Assembly: GCF_018860565.1 (NCBI RefSeq)
Contig: NZ_JAHKPS010000022.1
Coordinates: forward strand, 26,297 to 90,296
Direction: 5' to 3'
Length of the DNA stretch: 64,000 nucleotides
DNA from: Winogradskyella psychrotolerans
GTDB taxonomy: Bacteria > Bacteroidota > Bacteroidia > Flavobacteriales > Flavobacteriaceae
Part shown: positions 34,852-44,238 of the stretch, piece by piece
Layout: each line of letters starts with the position of its first letter
Position numbering within the stretch: the stretch's first letter is position 1
Program-made: the position numbers and the translations under genes
Notes under the pieces: generated by a model
Told to the model about the DNA's origin: nothing
Database searches by the model: none
Seen by the model: only the letters and a program-made list of their open reading frames with translations

Positions 34852-36921
34852 TTGTCACTTAACCAACTTCAAAGTCAACTTAAAGAAAAACATATAAAAT
34901 TTCTTTTTACTGACTATTACGATACTATTGTTCACAGAAAAGTGCACCCCAATTATACACAACGTATTTGGGCAAAACTTATGATTAGAGAATTGGGCTT
35001 ATCCACTTCTATTGACGAGCTTTATTTTACAAGACAAGCATCTGTTAACTATCTTATTGAAACCTTAAACAAAGAAGATGTTGAAATTCCTTACGAAGCG
35101 TTAAAAGAAGAAATTTGTAAACGCCTTATAAATGCAGATATCGTCTCAATAGATACAAAAGACGATTTTCTGTCTCTTTTTGAAGCTGCTGATGCAAGAG
35201 CAGAAGCAAGTGTTCAGTATTTAAATCAAGACGTATTAGATACGCTAAAAAACTTTAAAGCTAATGGAGGAAAAGTATATTTAGTTTCAGATTTTTACGG
35301 TTCAAAAACGCTTTTCGAAAAATTATTAACGCATCATGACATCATAGATATCTTTGATGGTATTTATAGTTCTGCCGAATTAGAAAAAAGTAAACATAAA
35401 GGTACAATTTACGGCCCTATTCTTTCAGACTTAGCTATTGAAGCAAAGCATGTAATGATGATTGGAGATAATTTAAGAAGCGATTATACCAATGCCATAA
35501 AACAGGGACTTAATGCCTTCCAACTACCACATAAAAAATACTTAAAGCAAAATAAACGCAATAATTTTGGAAACGATAAAAAGCGCTTAAACAGCATCAT
35601 TAATGATGTGTACAAAACCTGTAAAAAAGCGTCTGCAATCCCTTACACAGAGTATATTGTATTTTATCATACGTTTATTGAGCGCATGTATGAAACTGCA
35701 AAAAGAAAAGGTCTTAAAGATTTATTCTTTTTGTCACGAGAAGGCCAATATTTAAAAAAACTATTTGATTCTTATCAAGAATTTGCCCTTATCGATAAGA
35801 GCAAAAAAATTAATACGCATTATTTAAAAATATCTCGACAAGCATCACTTCAAATTGCATTAAAGGATCTAGAATCTGAAGAATTTGGTTATCTAAGAAA
35901 AAAATACAGCAATCTTTCTGTTGCTGATTTTTTAACAGCTGTTAACTGCCCTGATGATTTAAAAACTCAAATCGTATCTGAACTAAACATAGAAAGTAAA
36001 ACGACTATTGAAGGCTTTTTTACATCTTCTAATTTTCAAAAATTAAAAGAGAACACTACGTTTAAAACGTATTATGATATGCATAGACGTGCAAATCACG
36101 AGGCATTTAAAACTTATATAAACTCTTTTAATTCTGATATAGAAGCCAATGGTATTGCCCTTGTAGATATTGGTTGGGGAGGTACAATGCAAGAGGCTAT
36201 TTACAAGTTTTTTGATTATAAAATTCCTGTTACAGGTTTTTATCTTGGACTAGGCGAAATCTATGATATTCAACCAAAAACACAGCGTTACGGGCTTAAT
36301 TTTTCATTATTACCATATACAGATTATAATGACAGCATTATAATGGCAAATATGCAACTCTATGAGCAATTTTCTGCTGCAGACCATGGAAGCGCCTTGG
36401 GTTATAGTTTAGATGCAAAAGACTATACCTTAGAATACCATAAACCCGAAGAAAAATGGTTGTATGATAACCATATAAAAGCACACCAAGAAGAAATGTT
36501 TGGTTTGCATAAAAAACTTTTAGAACGCTTAGACACGTTATGTTACTCTGAAGAAAATATGCAAAACTCAATGTCTAAAATGGCCCTTAAAGTTGGTTTG
36601 TTTCAAAACACAAAAAAATTAAAGTTTTTAGACACTTTAAGTCATGGGTTTTATCAAAATGTAGGAGATAACCAAGTTGGAATTACTTATAAAGCTCCAA
36701 AAATTGAAAATCCAATAAAATATGCCATTAGCTTTTTAATGACCCCAGAAAAGTACTTTAGGTATTTAGTAAAGTTAAAACCCGCGCTATACAAAAAGAA
36801 TAAGTTAGTCGCATTCTTTGTACCTATGTACCTTATTTACCTGTATTTTAAATTCAATAAATACGTTAGATTTAAAGTATTGAATCGGTTTTTTCTTTTA
36901 AAATACAATGTTTTCAAATAA
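34852..36921 (+). CDS. HAD-superfamily hydrolase-like protein (two domains)
   Basis: This 689-residue protein resembles predicted HAD hydrolases of the COG5610 type, often found with surface polysaccharide genes. The N-terminal HAD domain has FTDYYDTIVHRKVHP (about residues 19-33, DxxxD-type motif I), VYLVSDFYGS (motif II) and MIGDNLRSDYTNA (motif III). The second domain (about 270-560) contains FFLSREGQYLKKL and VDIGWGGTMQEAI, seen in the same family. No start ATG is available; TTG at 34852 fits the start of the fold. It stands alone without glycosyltransferase neighbours. Confidence 0.85.
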   Translation: MSLNQLQSQLKEKHIKFLFTDYYDTIVHRKVHPNYTQRIWAKLMIRELGLSTSIDELYFTRQASVNYLIETLNKEDVEIPYEALKEEICKRLINADIVSIDTKDDFLSLFEAADARAEASVQYLNQDVLDTLKNFKANGGKVYLVSDFYGSKTLFEKLLTHHDIIDIFDGIYSSAELEKSKHKGTIYGPILSDLAIEAKHVMMIGDNLRSDYTNAIKQGLNAFQLPHKKYLKQNKRNNFGNDKKRLNSIINDVYKTCKKASAIPYTEYIVFYHTFIERMYETAKRKGLKDLFFLSREGQYLKKLFDSYQEFALIDKSKKINTHYLKISRQASLQIALKDLESEEFGYLRKKYSNLSVADFLTAVNCPDDLKTQIVSELNIESKTTIEGFFTSSNFQKLKENTTFKTYYDMHRRANHEAFKTYINSFNSDIEANGIALVDIGWGGTMQEAIYKFFDYKIPVTGFYLGLGEIYDIQPKTQRYGLNFSLLPYTDYNDSIIMANMQLYEQFSAADHGSALGYSLDAKDYTLEYHKPEEKWLYDNHIKAHQEEMFGLHKKLLERLDTLCYSEENMQNSMSKMALKVGLFQNTKKLKFLDTLSHGFYQNVGDNQVGITYKAPKIENPIKYAISFLMTPEKYFRYLVKLKPALYKKNKLVAFFVPMYLIYLYFKFNKYVRFKVLNRFFLLKYNVFK

Positions 36922-37048
36922 GTCATAAACGTTTTTTAAATTATTAACGATTTGACTAAATAAATATTAGATTTAATCCTGTTTTTTTTATCTAAAAGGT
37001 AGGGTTTTAGCAAAGTTGATTGTCTTATTAATAATACAGGGTTAATAC

Positions 37049-38413
37049 ATGAAAAAAAACTACACTAAATTTTTCGGTTTATTTTCAATTCTTATCATGT
37101 TTTCATGTGGTACAGATGATAATCTAACGCCCTTAAGTATAGAAACAACTTCAGATGCCTTAACTATAGTTCAAAACTCGGAAGCAGAAATTTTTATTTT
37201 TTCAAATGATTCTAATATTCCCTCAAGTGGCCAACTAACAATAAGCAATCCCACAAAAGGAAATGCTGTTATAATTGACAACAATACTCCTAATAACCCA
37301 AGTGATGATATTGTAAAATACACAGCAAATCCTAATGAAATTGGTGTAGATAATTTTGAATATACGATATGCACTGTTTCGGGTGATTGTAAAACAGAAA
37401 CCATAACTATAACCATCGTCTCTGAATCAAACATTACTTTAGATTTAGAAAATGTTCCATATCAAACACTTTCAGAATATAACTTTTTTCAAGGTGACCT
37501 TAAGGATTTAAACCCAAACTTTGGAGTTGTTCCATATAATTTAAACTCTGCTTTATTTACAGATTATGCAAAAAAGAAGCGATTTATATGGCTGCCAAAC
37601 AATTCAAAGGCAACATATATTAGCGATGATGTTTCTTTAGATTTCCCTGTTGGTGCCGTTTTAATTAAAAATTTCTATTATGATAATGTACTTCCAAATA
37701 ACGAAACACAGCTCATTGAAACACGCTTAATGATTAGAAAAAACGAAGGTTGGGTATTTGCTAGTTATGTATGGAACGAAGCACAAAATGAAGCTATTTT
37801 TGATCTTAATGGAAGCTATGTTGATTTACAATGGCAAGAAAATGGAGAAATAAATACCGTTCAATATAGAGTTCCTTCTGAAGCCAAATGCTTTACATGT
37901 CATAAAATATTAGAAACACCTGAACCTATAGGTCCAAAGCCAAGAAACTTAAATTTGGAATATGATTACAGTGATGGACCTGAAAATCAACTCAATAAAT
38001 TAGTATCTTTGGGTTATCTAGACAATTCATTACCGGAAACAATTTCGCGTTTACCCAATTACAGTGATAACTCTGAATCATTAGAATCAAGAGTTAGAGC
38101 TTATTTAGATATTAATTGTGCACACTGCCATTCAGAAGAAACACATTGCTCATATAGACCTATGCGTTTTGGATTTAATGACACTCAAGATTATAGTAAC
38201 ATTGGAGTCTGTGTAGATCCAGACACAGACCTTGGAGAAGATCTTGGTCATATTGTTGAGCCTGGCGATCCTAGAAACTCTGTTTTGCACTATAGACTAA
38301 ACTCAATAGAACCCTCTACAAGAATGCCACTTCTTGGAAGAAGCTTAAGACATAATGAAGGAGTTAATCTCATCGAAGAATGGATAAACTCCCTAAATAT
38401 AGATTGCAACTAA
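37049..38413 (+). CDS. Lipoprotein with Ig-like and diheme cytochrome c-like domains (SO_2930-like)
   Basis: The 454-residue protein starts with a lipoprotein signal (FSILIMFSCGTDDN, Cys24). An Ig-like domain (about 35-130) follows, then a C-terminal part with two heme-c motifs: CFTCH near residue 285 and CAHCH near 356. The tail (PGDPRNSVLHYRL, RMPLLGRSL) is typical of the SO_2930/HNE_0200 group. Such proteins are secreted electron carriers of unknown role. It lies 10 bases before the VCBS/ASPIC gene, so the two may be a functional pair. Confidence 0.82.
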   Translation: MKKNYTKFFGLFSILIMFSCGTDDNLTPLSIETTSDALTIVQNSEAEIFIFSNDSNIPSSGQLTISNPTKGNAVIIDNNTPNNPSDDIVKYTANPNEIGVDNFEYTICTVSGDCKTETITITIVSESNITLDLENVPYQTLSEYNFFQGDLKDLNPNFGVVPYNLNSALFTDYAKKKRFIWLPNNSKATYISDDVSLDFPVGAVLIKNFYYDNVLPNNETQLIETRLMIRKNEGWVFASYVWNEAQNEAIFDLNGSYVDLQWQENGEINTVQYRVPSEAKCFTCHKILETPEPIGPKPRNLNLEYDYSDGPENQLNKLVSLGYLDNSLPETISRLPNYSDNSESLESRVRAYLDINCAHCHSEETHCSYRPMRFGFNDTQDYSNIGVCVDPDTDLGEDLGHIVEPGDPRNSVLHYRLNSIEPSTRMPLLGRSLRHNEGVNLIEEWINSLNIDCN

Positions 38414-38423
38414 AAACTAATTA

Positions 38424-40901
38424 ATGATGAAAAAAACTTTACTTATCACATTGCTTTGTACTTTGTTTTGTTTTACTGCAAAAGCACAAGTATTAAACCA
38501 ATCGGCAAATTGGCCTAACGCTAATTGGAGTATTTCGGGTAGTTACGACGTAGCTTTTTTTTATGAAAATCCAACAGAGAACTCTTCTTCATTTTCTTTT
38601 GACGATGACGATGCCGGTGGTACATCAGATAATAATATCGCTGCTGAATCACCAATAATTGATATTTCTTCTGCATTTAACTCAGATGAAACTGAAATTA
38701 TAGTCACATTTCAATATGTGTACAATATTTTTGGTACTGAAGAATTTAGATTACAATATTGGGATGCAGATAACAGTACATGGACAAATTGGGGTAATGC
38801 AATTGAAGACAACACGAATCAAGGTTCGAATTTTTGTAATAGACCACGTACAACTTTTACAAGTGAATTGTTAGATATTACTGCTTTTACAAATAATCAA
38901 TTACAAAACTTTAGATACCGTATTTATTATAATGACAATACAACTTATGGCTGGGGATTTTGTATAGATTCACCAACAATAATATCTTCTGAGCCTCCTG
39001 CATGTCCTAGTGTACTTAATTTAACAGCGAGCAATGTTAATGCTAATAGCGCTCAAGCCAATTGGAATGTTGGAGATTCTGAAACATCATGGGAAGTAGT
39101 TGTACAATTAGCTTCAGACGCCCCTCCTACTTCTGGTACAACAACTACTAATGTATCTTACACTTTCTCTGGCTTAACACAAGAGACTGATTATATCATT
39201 TATGTTAGAGCCATTTGTGGCTCAGAAGGGTATAGCCTTTGGACAACTACAAGCTTTACAACTGGCACTGACTTATCTAGCTATCCTGTAACTTTCACAG
39301 CTAACACAATCAATACTACAGGATCGTATGATATTGCTTTAGTTGATCTTAACGGAGACTTTTTAGATGATGTTGTTTCTGTAAGCACAAATAACATCAA
39401 TGTACACTACCAATTAACCACAGGAGGTTTTAATGCTGTAAATATCACAACACCTAACGCCAACTATTTACCAACATGGAGTTTAGCTGCTGGAGATTTT
39501 GACCGCAACGGTTACAATGACCTTTTATACGGCTCTGGTAATGGAGTCACATTTATGAAAGCAAATGAAACGGGCACTGGATATACCGAAATTTCGGGAC
39601 CTGAAGATATTTTCTCTCAACGTTCTAATTTTGTAGACATTAATAATGACGGTCATTTAGATGCATTTGTTTGTCACGATATACAAGCCAATGTCTATTA
39701 TATTAACGATGGTTCTGGAAACTTAAACTACTACCAAGGACAAAGTACAGGAGTGGTACCTAATGGTCTAGGATTAACACCAGGAGGTGGAAATTATGGA
39801 ACCGTTTGGATAGATTTTGATAATGATCGTGATATGGATTTATTTATTGCAAAATGTAGAGGTGGTTCTACAACAATTAGTACTAATGAGCTATGGAGAA
39901 ACGACGGAAACGGTGTCTTTACCAATGTTGCAGATAGTAATGGTTGGTACAATACTAACTACCCAGGAGTTGGACATAATAATTCTTCTAATTTAGGAGA
40001 CAACGTACAAACATGGTCTTCTGCTTGGGCCGATTTTGATAACGATGGTGATATGGATGTTTATGTAGGAGCAAGTAGTTCTACTAACGGATACTCTAAA
40101 TTAATGCGTAATAATGGAGATGGTACATTTACAGATGTAACAGCGGGTTCTGGAGTTTTAGATGCACAAATGGGAATAGAAAATGCACCTGCAGATTTTG
40201 ATAATGATGGCTATGTAGACATCTTAAGTAATGGTGATATTTTATTTAATAATGGTGATTTTACATTTACAAACTATGACTCTAATATGCCACCAAGTGG
40301 TGCCATAGGAGATGCAAATAATGATGGTTTTTTAGACGTTTTTCGCAGTGGTAATATTCACATTAATAACGCCAACGCTAATAATTGGATAAAAATCAAT
40401 ACCGTAGGTACAGAAAGCAATATTAATGGTATTGGTGCTAGAGTGGAAATACTAACACCATCAGGAAAACAAATTAGAGACGTAAGAAGCGGCGAAGGTT
40501 TTGAATTTATGAGTTCGTTAAATACTCATTTTGGTATTGGTACTGATACAACAATTAATAGCATTACAATTTACTGGCCGTCTGGAATTGTAGATTATAT
40601 TGCTAACCCAGAAATAAATACAACACATACTATAGTAGAAGATTCTACTTTAAGTATTGAAGACGAAACTTTGTTTGATGTATCTATATATCCTAATCCT
40701 GTTAAAAATAAGCTTACAATTAAAACATCTGCAGATGTAATTAACAAAATAGCAACTGTTTTTGATATTAATGGGAAACGAGTTCTTAACATGAAACTTA
40801 AGTCAAACACCATAGATGTTTCAAATCTAACAAGTGGTATATACTTTTTAAGATTAGAATCTGAAGGAAAAACAATGAAACGAAAATTTATAAAAAACTA
40901 A
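38424..40901 (+). CDS. T9SS-secreted FG-GAP/ASPIC-UnbV repeat protein
   Basis: This 825-residue protein has a signal peptide, an adhesive beta-sandwich (about 20-190), a fibronectin-III-like domain (about 195-290), FG-GAP/VCBS repeats (about 300-640, with D-x-D-x-D calcium loops such as DFDNDGDMDVY and DFDNDGYVDI) and an ASPIC/UnbV domain (GIGARVEILTPSGKQIRDV). The C-terminal type A sorting domain has SIYPNPVKNKLTI and ends in a KRKFIKN tail. It probably forms a surface-exposed binding protein. It follows the diheme-like gene by 10 bases and is followed by a strong terminator. Confidence 0.93.
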   Translation: MMKKTLLITLLCTLFCFTAKAQVLNQSANWPNANWSISGSYDVAFFYENPTENSSSFSFDDDDAGGTSDNNIAAESPIIDISSAFNSDETEIIVTFQYVYNIFGTEEFRLQYWDADNSTWTNWGNAIEDNTNQGSNFCNRPRTTFTSELLDITAFTNNQLQNFRYRIYYNDNTTYGWGFCIDSPTIISSEPPACPSVLNLTASNVNANSAQANWNVGDSETSWEVVVQLASDAPPTSGTTTTNVSYTFSGLTQETDYIIYVRAICGSEGYSLWTTTSFTTGTDLSSYPVTFTANTINTTGSYDIALVDLNGDFLDDVVSVSTNNINVHYQLTTGGFNAVNITTPNANYLPTWSLAAGDFDRNGYNDLLYGSGNGVTFMKANETGTGYTEISGPEDIFSQRSNFVDINNDGHLDAFVCHDIQANVYYINDGSGNLNYYQGQSTGVVPNGLGLTPGGGNYGTVWIDFDNDRDMDLFIAKCRGGSTTISTNELWRNDGNGVFTNVADSNGWYNTNYPGVGHNNSSNLGDNVQTWSSAWADFDNDGDMDVYVGASSSTNGYSKLMRNNGDGTFTDVTAGSGVLDAQMGIENAPADFDNDGYVDILSNGDILFNNGDFTFTNYDSNMPPSGAIGDANNDGFLDVFRSGNIHINNANANNWIKINTVGTESNINGIGARVEILTPSGKQIRDVRSGEGFEFMSSLNTHFGIGTDTTINSITIYWPSGIVDYIANPEINTTHTIVEDSTLSIEDETLFDVSIYPNPVKNKLTIKTSADVINKIATVFDINGKRVLNMKLKSNTIDVSNLTSGIYFLRLESEGKTMKRKFIKN

Positions 40902-40921
40902 TTTAAGACTATAATTATTTT

Positions 40922-40952
40922 AAAACCGTTTGAGAAATCAAGCGGTTTTTTT
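40922..40952 (+). terminator. Terminator of the FG-GAP protein gene
   Basis: AAAACCGTTTGA pairs with TCAAGCGGTTTT (one G-U pair) and is followed by T residues. Confidence 0.88.
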
Positions 40953-40977
40953 ATGCTAATTACTTTTTTGAAACCTA

Positions 40978-40985
40978 TATCTTTG
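40978..40985 (+). promoter_or_regulatory. TATCTTTG promoter of the ABC ATPase gene
   Basis: TATCTTTG ends only four bases before the ATG at 40990. Transcription would start at or very near the start codon, predicting a leaderless message. Confidence 0.65.
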
Positions 40986-40989
40986 TAAA

Positions 40990-41904
40990 ATGCTTCAAGT
41001 AAAAAACGTCACTTTTGGATATACAAAAACTAAGGTTTTAAATGCTATTGACTTTAATGTTGAAGCAGGAGAAAACATTGCCATAATAGGAGAAAGCGGC
41101 TCTGGAAAAAGTACACTATTAAAATTAATCTATGGTGAATATGATTTAAAACAAGGTCAGATTTACTGGAAAGATGAAGAAATCTTAGGACCAAAGCACA
41201 ACCTTGTTATAGGTTACGATTTTATGAAATACGTAACTCAAGAATTTGACTTAATGCCGTTTACAACTGTTGAAGAAAACATCAGTAAATACCTCTCTAG
41301 ATTTTATCCTGAAGAAAAGCAAAAACGTACTGAAGAATTAATAAAAGTTGTAGAACTCGAAGCCTTTGCCAAAACCAAAGTAAAACTATTAAGTGGCGGT
41401 CAAAAACAACGGGTTGCCATTGCTAGAGCATTAGCAAAAGAACCTGAAATTTTATTGTTAGATGAACCCTTTAGTCATATTGATAATTTTCAAAAACAAG
41501 GCTTACGACGTAATGTTTTTAATTACCTAAAAGTAAAGAACATAACTTGTGTTGTTGCGACTCACGACAGGAATGATGCGCTTGGATTTGCAGACCAAAT
41601 TATAGTCCTTAATAATGCTGAAATAATTGCTAAAGACACTCCTCAAAATTTATACAAGAATCCAAAATCACCATTAATTGCATCTTTTTTTGGAGAATTT
41701 AATGTGATAGAACCCTACGGTATTGTTTACGCCAATCAAATTAAAATTGTTCCAAAATCTCAATTAAAAGCAATTGTAAAAATGGCCTATTTTAATGGTA
41801 ATTCTTGGTTAATTGAAGCAAAATATAATGCTATATCTATATTTATTGAGCATAATTTTGAACTTAAAAAAGAAAAAATCATCTACATAGAAATTTCAAA
41901 ATAA
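40990..41904 (+). CDS. ABC transporter ATP-binding protein
   Basis: The 304-residue ATPase has Walker A GESGSGKST (about residues 36-44), the signature LSGGQKQRVAIARA (about 136-149), Walker B ILLLDEPFSH and a switch His in VATHDRND. Residues about 230-304 form an extra C-terminal domain with FFGEFNVIEPYG. No membrane partner is next to it. It resembles the import-type (sulfate/spermidine class) ATPases in length and C-terminal layout, but the substrate is unknown. The very short distance from the promoter suggests a leaderless message. Confidence 0.92.
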   Translation: MLQVKNVTFGYTKTKVLNAIDFNVEAGENIAIIGESGSGKSTLLKLIYGEYDLKQGQIYWKDEEILGPKHNLVIGYDFMKYVTQEFDLMPFTTVEENISKYLSRFYPEEKQKRTEELIKVVELEAFAKTKVKLLSGGQKQRVAIARALAKEPEILLLDEPFSHIDNFQKQGLRRNVFNYLKVKNITCVVATHDRNDALGFADQIIVLNNAEIIAKDTPQNLYKNPKSPLIASFFGEFNVIEPYGIVYANQIKIVPKSQLKAIVKMAYFNGNSWLIEAKYNAISIFIEHNFELKKEKIIYIEISK

Positions 41905-41940
41905 CAGCTTGGATTTGATGTAAAATAAGACGAATTCACA

Positions 41941-42390
41941 TTACAAAACACTCAAAATTCTAAACCCATTACCTCTAAAAACAATCTCATCATCAACACT
42001 TTTAGACAATAATAATTGTGCTATTGGAGTTGACGCAGAAATAGCAAAATAAACCGTATTATCTACAATTATTTCACCAGCACTCACCGCAATAAAATAA
42101 TTAGCCTGTGTTGTTATTACCACAGAACCTAATGTTACCTTTTGGTGTTTAGTATAGATATTAATTTTTTGAAGAATGTGTTTATGTTTTTCAATTTCGG
42201 CTAGTTGATGACCTGCTTTTTCGCGTTCTAATTGCAGCATTGCTCGTCCTGTTTCGTGCTTATCACCTGCACTACTTTTGGTTTCAGATTGAAGTGAATT
42301 TTGAATATCAGAAATGGTTTTATTTACGGTAATTAATCGTTCATCAATAAAGTTTAAGCAGCGATTGTATAAAGTTTCTTTAATAATCAT
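41941..42390 (-). CDS. GreA/GreB-like C-terminal domain protein
   Basis: The 149-residue protein has a helical N-terminal hairpin rich in Glu/Lys (about 1-80, TKSSAGDKHETGRAMLQLE) and a C-terminal beta domain (about 85-149, VTLGSVVITTQANYF and the ending FRGNGFRILSVL) like the FKBP-type domain of Gre factors. This flavobacterial family is sometimes labelled 3-oxoacyl-ACP synthase, but the sequence shows no such active site. The start overlaps the mtgA stop (ATGA). Confidence 0.75.
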   Translation of the reverse strand: MIIKETLYNRCLNFIDERLITVNKTISDIQNSLQSETKSSAGDKHETGRAMLQLEREKAGHQLAEIEKHKHILQKINIYTKHQKVTLGSVVITTQANYFIAVSAGEIIVDNTVYFAISASTPIAQLLLSKSVDDEIVFRGNGFRILSVL

Positions 42391-43067
42391 TTTTGAGTCT
42401 TCAAGTTAAATTCACCATAGAATTGCATTTGCTTTACAATCCATTGCTTTCGTTTTTGTATATAATTGGTAGCTGGGTTAGCACGGTATGTTCTTGGATT
42501 AGGCAATATTGAAGCTATTGCAGCAGCTTCATAAACACTTAAATTAGCTGCTGTTTTATTAAACCAATGTTGTGCGGCAGCATCAATACCATAAATATTT
42601 GGCCCCATTTCTATACTGTTTAAATATACTTCTAGGATACGCTCTTTACTCCATATGTTTTCGATTAAAAATGTAAAATAGGTCTCTAACCCTTTGCGTA
42701 ACCAACTTCGCTCTAGCCATAAGAATACATTTTTAGCTGTTTGCTGACTAATAGTACTGCCTCCTCTAATCCGTTTTCCTTTTTTATTGTATTCATAAGC
42801 TTTTTCAATAGCTTCAATATCAAATCCATTATGGTCTAAAAACTTCTGATCTTCACTACAAATTACGGCTAATTGTATGTGTTCTGACATATTTTCAATT
42901 GGCACCCAATTGTGTTCCCACATTTTAGATTCATTATCTTCAAAATAACGGATTGCCATTAAGGGTGTTCCCGGAATGGGTATATACTTATATAAGACCA
43001 CTAAGCCAATGGATAAAATAATACTCCATAACAATAGTTTACCAAAAAAACGAAACAGTTTCTTCAT
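42387..43067 (-). CDS. mtgA: Monofunctional peptidoglycan transglycosylase MtgA
   Basis: MtgA polymerises lipid II into glycan strands without a transpeptidase domain. The 226-residue protein has one N-terminal membrane span (LLLWSIILSIGLVVLYKY) and the GT51 motifs ICSEDQKFLDHNGFD (catalytic Glu near 72), RGGSTISQQTAKN and KERILEVYLNSIEMG. Three bases separate it from the oxidoreductase gene upstream, so they are co-transcribed. Confidence 0.96.
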   Translation of the reverse strand: MKKLFRFFGKLLLWSIILSIGLVVLYKYIPIPGTPLMAIRYFEDNESKMWEHNWVPIENMSEHIQLAVICSEDQKFLDHNGFDIEAIEKAYEYNKKGKRIRGGSTISQQTAKNVFLWLERSWLRKGLETYFTFLIENIWSKERILEVYLNSIEMGPNIYGIDAAAQHWFNKTAANLSVYEAAAIASILPNPRTYRANPATNYIQKRKQWIVKQMQFYGEFNLKTQK

Positions 43068-43070
43068 GGT

Positions 43071-44186
43071 TTATTCTACTAAATCTGCCAATTCTCTACC
43101 TACTAAACTGCCAATAGCAACTCCCATTCCTCCTAAACGCACTCCACAAAACACATGGTTAGAAATTTGTTTTACAATTGCTTTTTTCTGTTTGCCAACG
43201 CCCATTATTCCGCTCCATCGGTGGTCTATTTCAAAGGCAATGTTTGGTAAAATAGTCGTTTTTAAAAGCTCTTCTAGTTTATTCTGAATGATTCGTGTCT
43301 CTCCAAACGCAGTAGTTTCTTCAGTTCTAAAATCGAGATGGCGTCCACCTCCTAATAATATTCTATGGTCTATATTTCTGAAATAATAGTAACCTTCATC
43401 CAAATGAAACGTACCTTTAACATGTAAATTCTCTATAGGTTTTGTAATTAAAACTTGTGCTCTGGCTGGCTTAACTTCAGAAATCTTGAGTTGTTTTGCA
43501 AATCCGTTAGTGGCAATAAATAACTTTTGTGTTGAAAATTCAAAATGCTTCGTTTTGATTTTTACGGTACTTGTATCTTCCGAAAAAGCTTCAATCGCAG
43601 TGTTATTTAATATTTTTACACCTAAAGATTGTACTTTATTAAGTAAGGCATCCATCATTTTACCGGTATCTATTTGTCCTTCAAATGGATTAAAACTATA
43701 GTCTGATTTTATATTCTTGAAACCAAAATTGTTCGTTTTAAAAGAAAATACACCGGTGTTAAATATGGGATATAAGAGTTGGTTAATCTTATCCTTTGTA
43801 TTTAAACATGAATTGTATAGTGTATCATCAGACTGTAAAAACAATTCATAACCTCCTAAATTTTGATAGTTTATAGTTTTATCCCCTAGTATTTCACGAA
43901 GTATCTTTAGACCATTTATTCGCTTTCTAATCAATTCTAAAACCTCAGCTTCAGAATGTTGCTTCAAGTCATCAATAATCTCACTGAGACTTCCAAAACA
44001 GGCAAAACCAGCATTTTTTGTACTTGCTCCTTGAGGTAAAATTCCTTTCTCAAGAATTACAATTTTAGCCTTAGGAAAACGCTTTTTTAATTGTAATGCG
44101 CAATTTAGTCCCACAATACCACTTCCAATAATGGTGTAGTCTACGTTAGATAACCACGTTTGTATTTCCCAATAGGATAGATTCAT
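43071..44186 (-). CDS. FAD-dependent oxidoreductase (DAO family)
   Basis: The 371-residue protein belongs to the D-amino acid/glycine oxidase family. It has FAD-binding GSGIVGLNCALQL (about 20-32), EKGILPQGASTKNAGF and the C-terminal GVRLGGMGVAIGS. It oxidises an amine substrate that cannot be predicted. It heads an operon with mtgA and the GreA-like gene. The Gly motif and the terminal domain are complete, so it looks active. Confidence 0.9.
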   Translation of the reverse strand: MNLSYWEIQTWLSNVDYTIIGSGIVGLNCALQLKKRFPKAKIVILEKGILPQGASTKNAGFACFGSLSEIIDDLKQHSEAEVLELIRKRINGLKILREILGDKTINYQNLGGYELFLQSDDTLYNSCLNTKDKINQLLYPIFNTGVFSFKTNNFGFKNIKSDYSFNPFEGQIDTGKMMDALLNKVQSLGVKILNNTAIEAFSEDTSTVKIKTKHFEFSTQKLFIATNGFAKQLKISEVKPARAQVLITKPIENLHVKGTFHLDEGYYYFRNIDHRILLGGGRHLDFRTEETTAFGETRIIQNKLEELLKTTILPNIAFEIDHRWSGIMGVGKQKKAIVKQISNHVFCGVRLGGMGVAIGSLVGRELADLVE

Positions 44187-44191
44187 AGCAT

Positions 44192-44221
44192 AAAAAAAGC
44201 TCCTAAAGTTAGGAGCTTTTT
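44192..44221 (-). terminator. Terminator of the metallopeptidase gene
   Basis: AAAAAAGCTCCTAA and TTAGGAGCTTTTTT form a near-perfect stem with a short loop and T-run in leftward reading. It lies between the metallopeptidase stop and the oxidoreductase start. Confidence 0.92.
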
Positions 44222-44238
44222 TAAATATAATTTAATAT

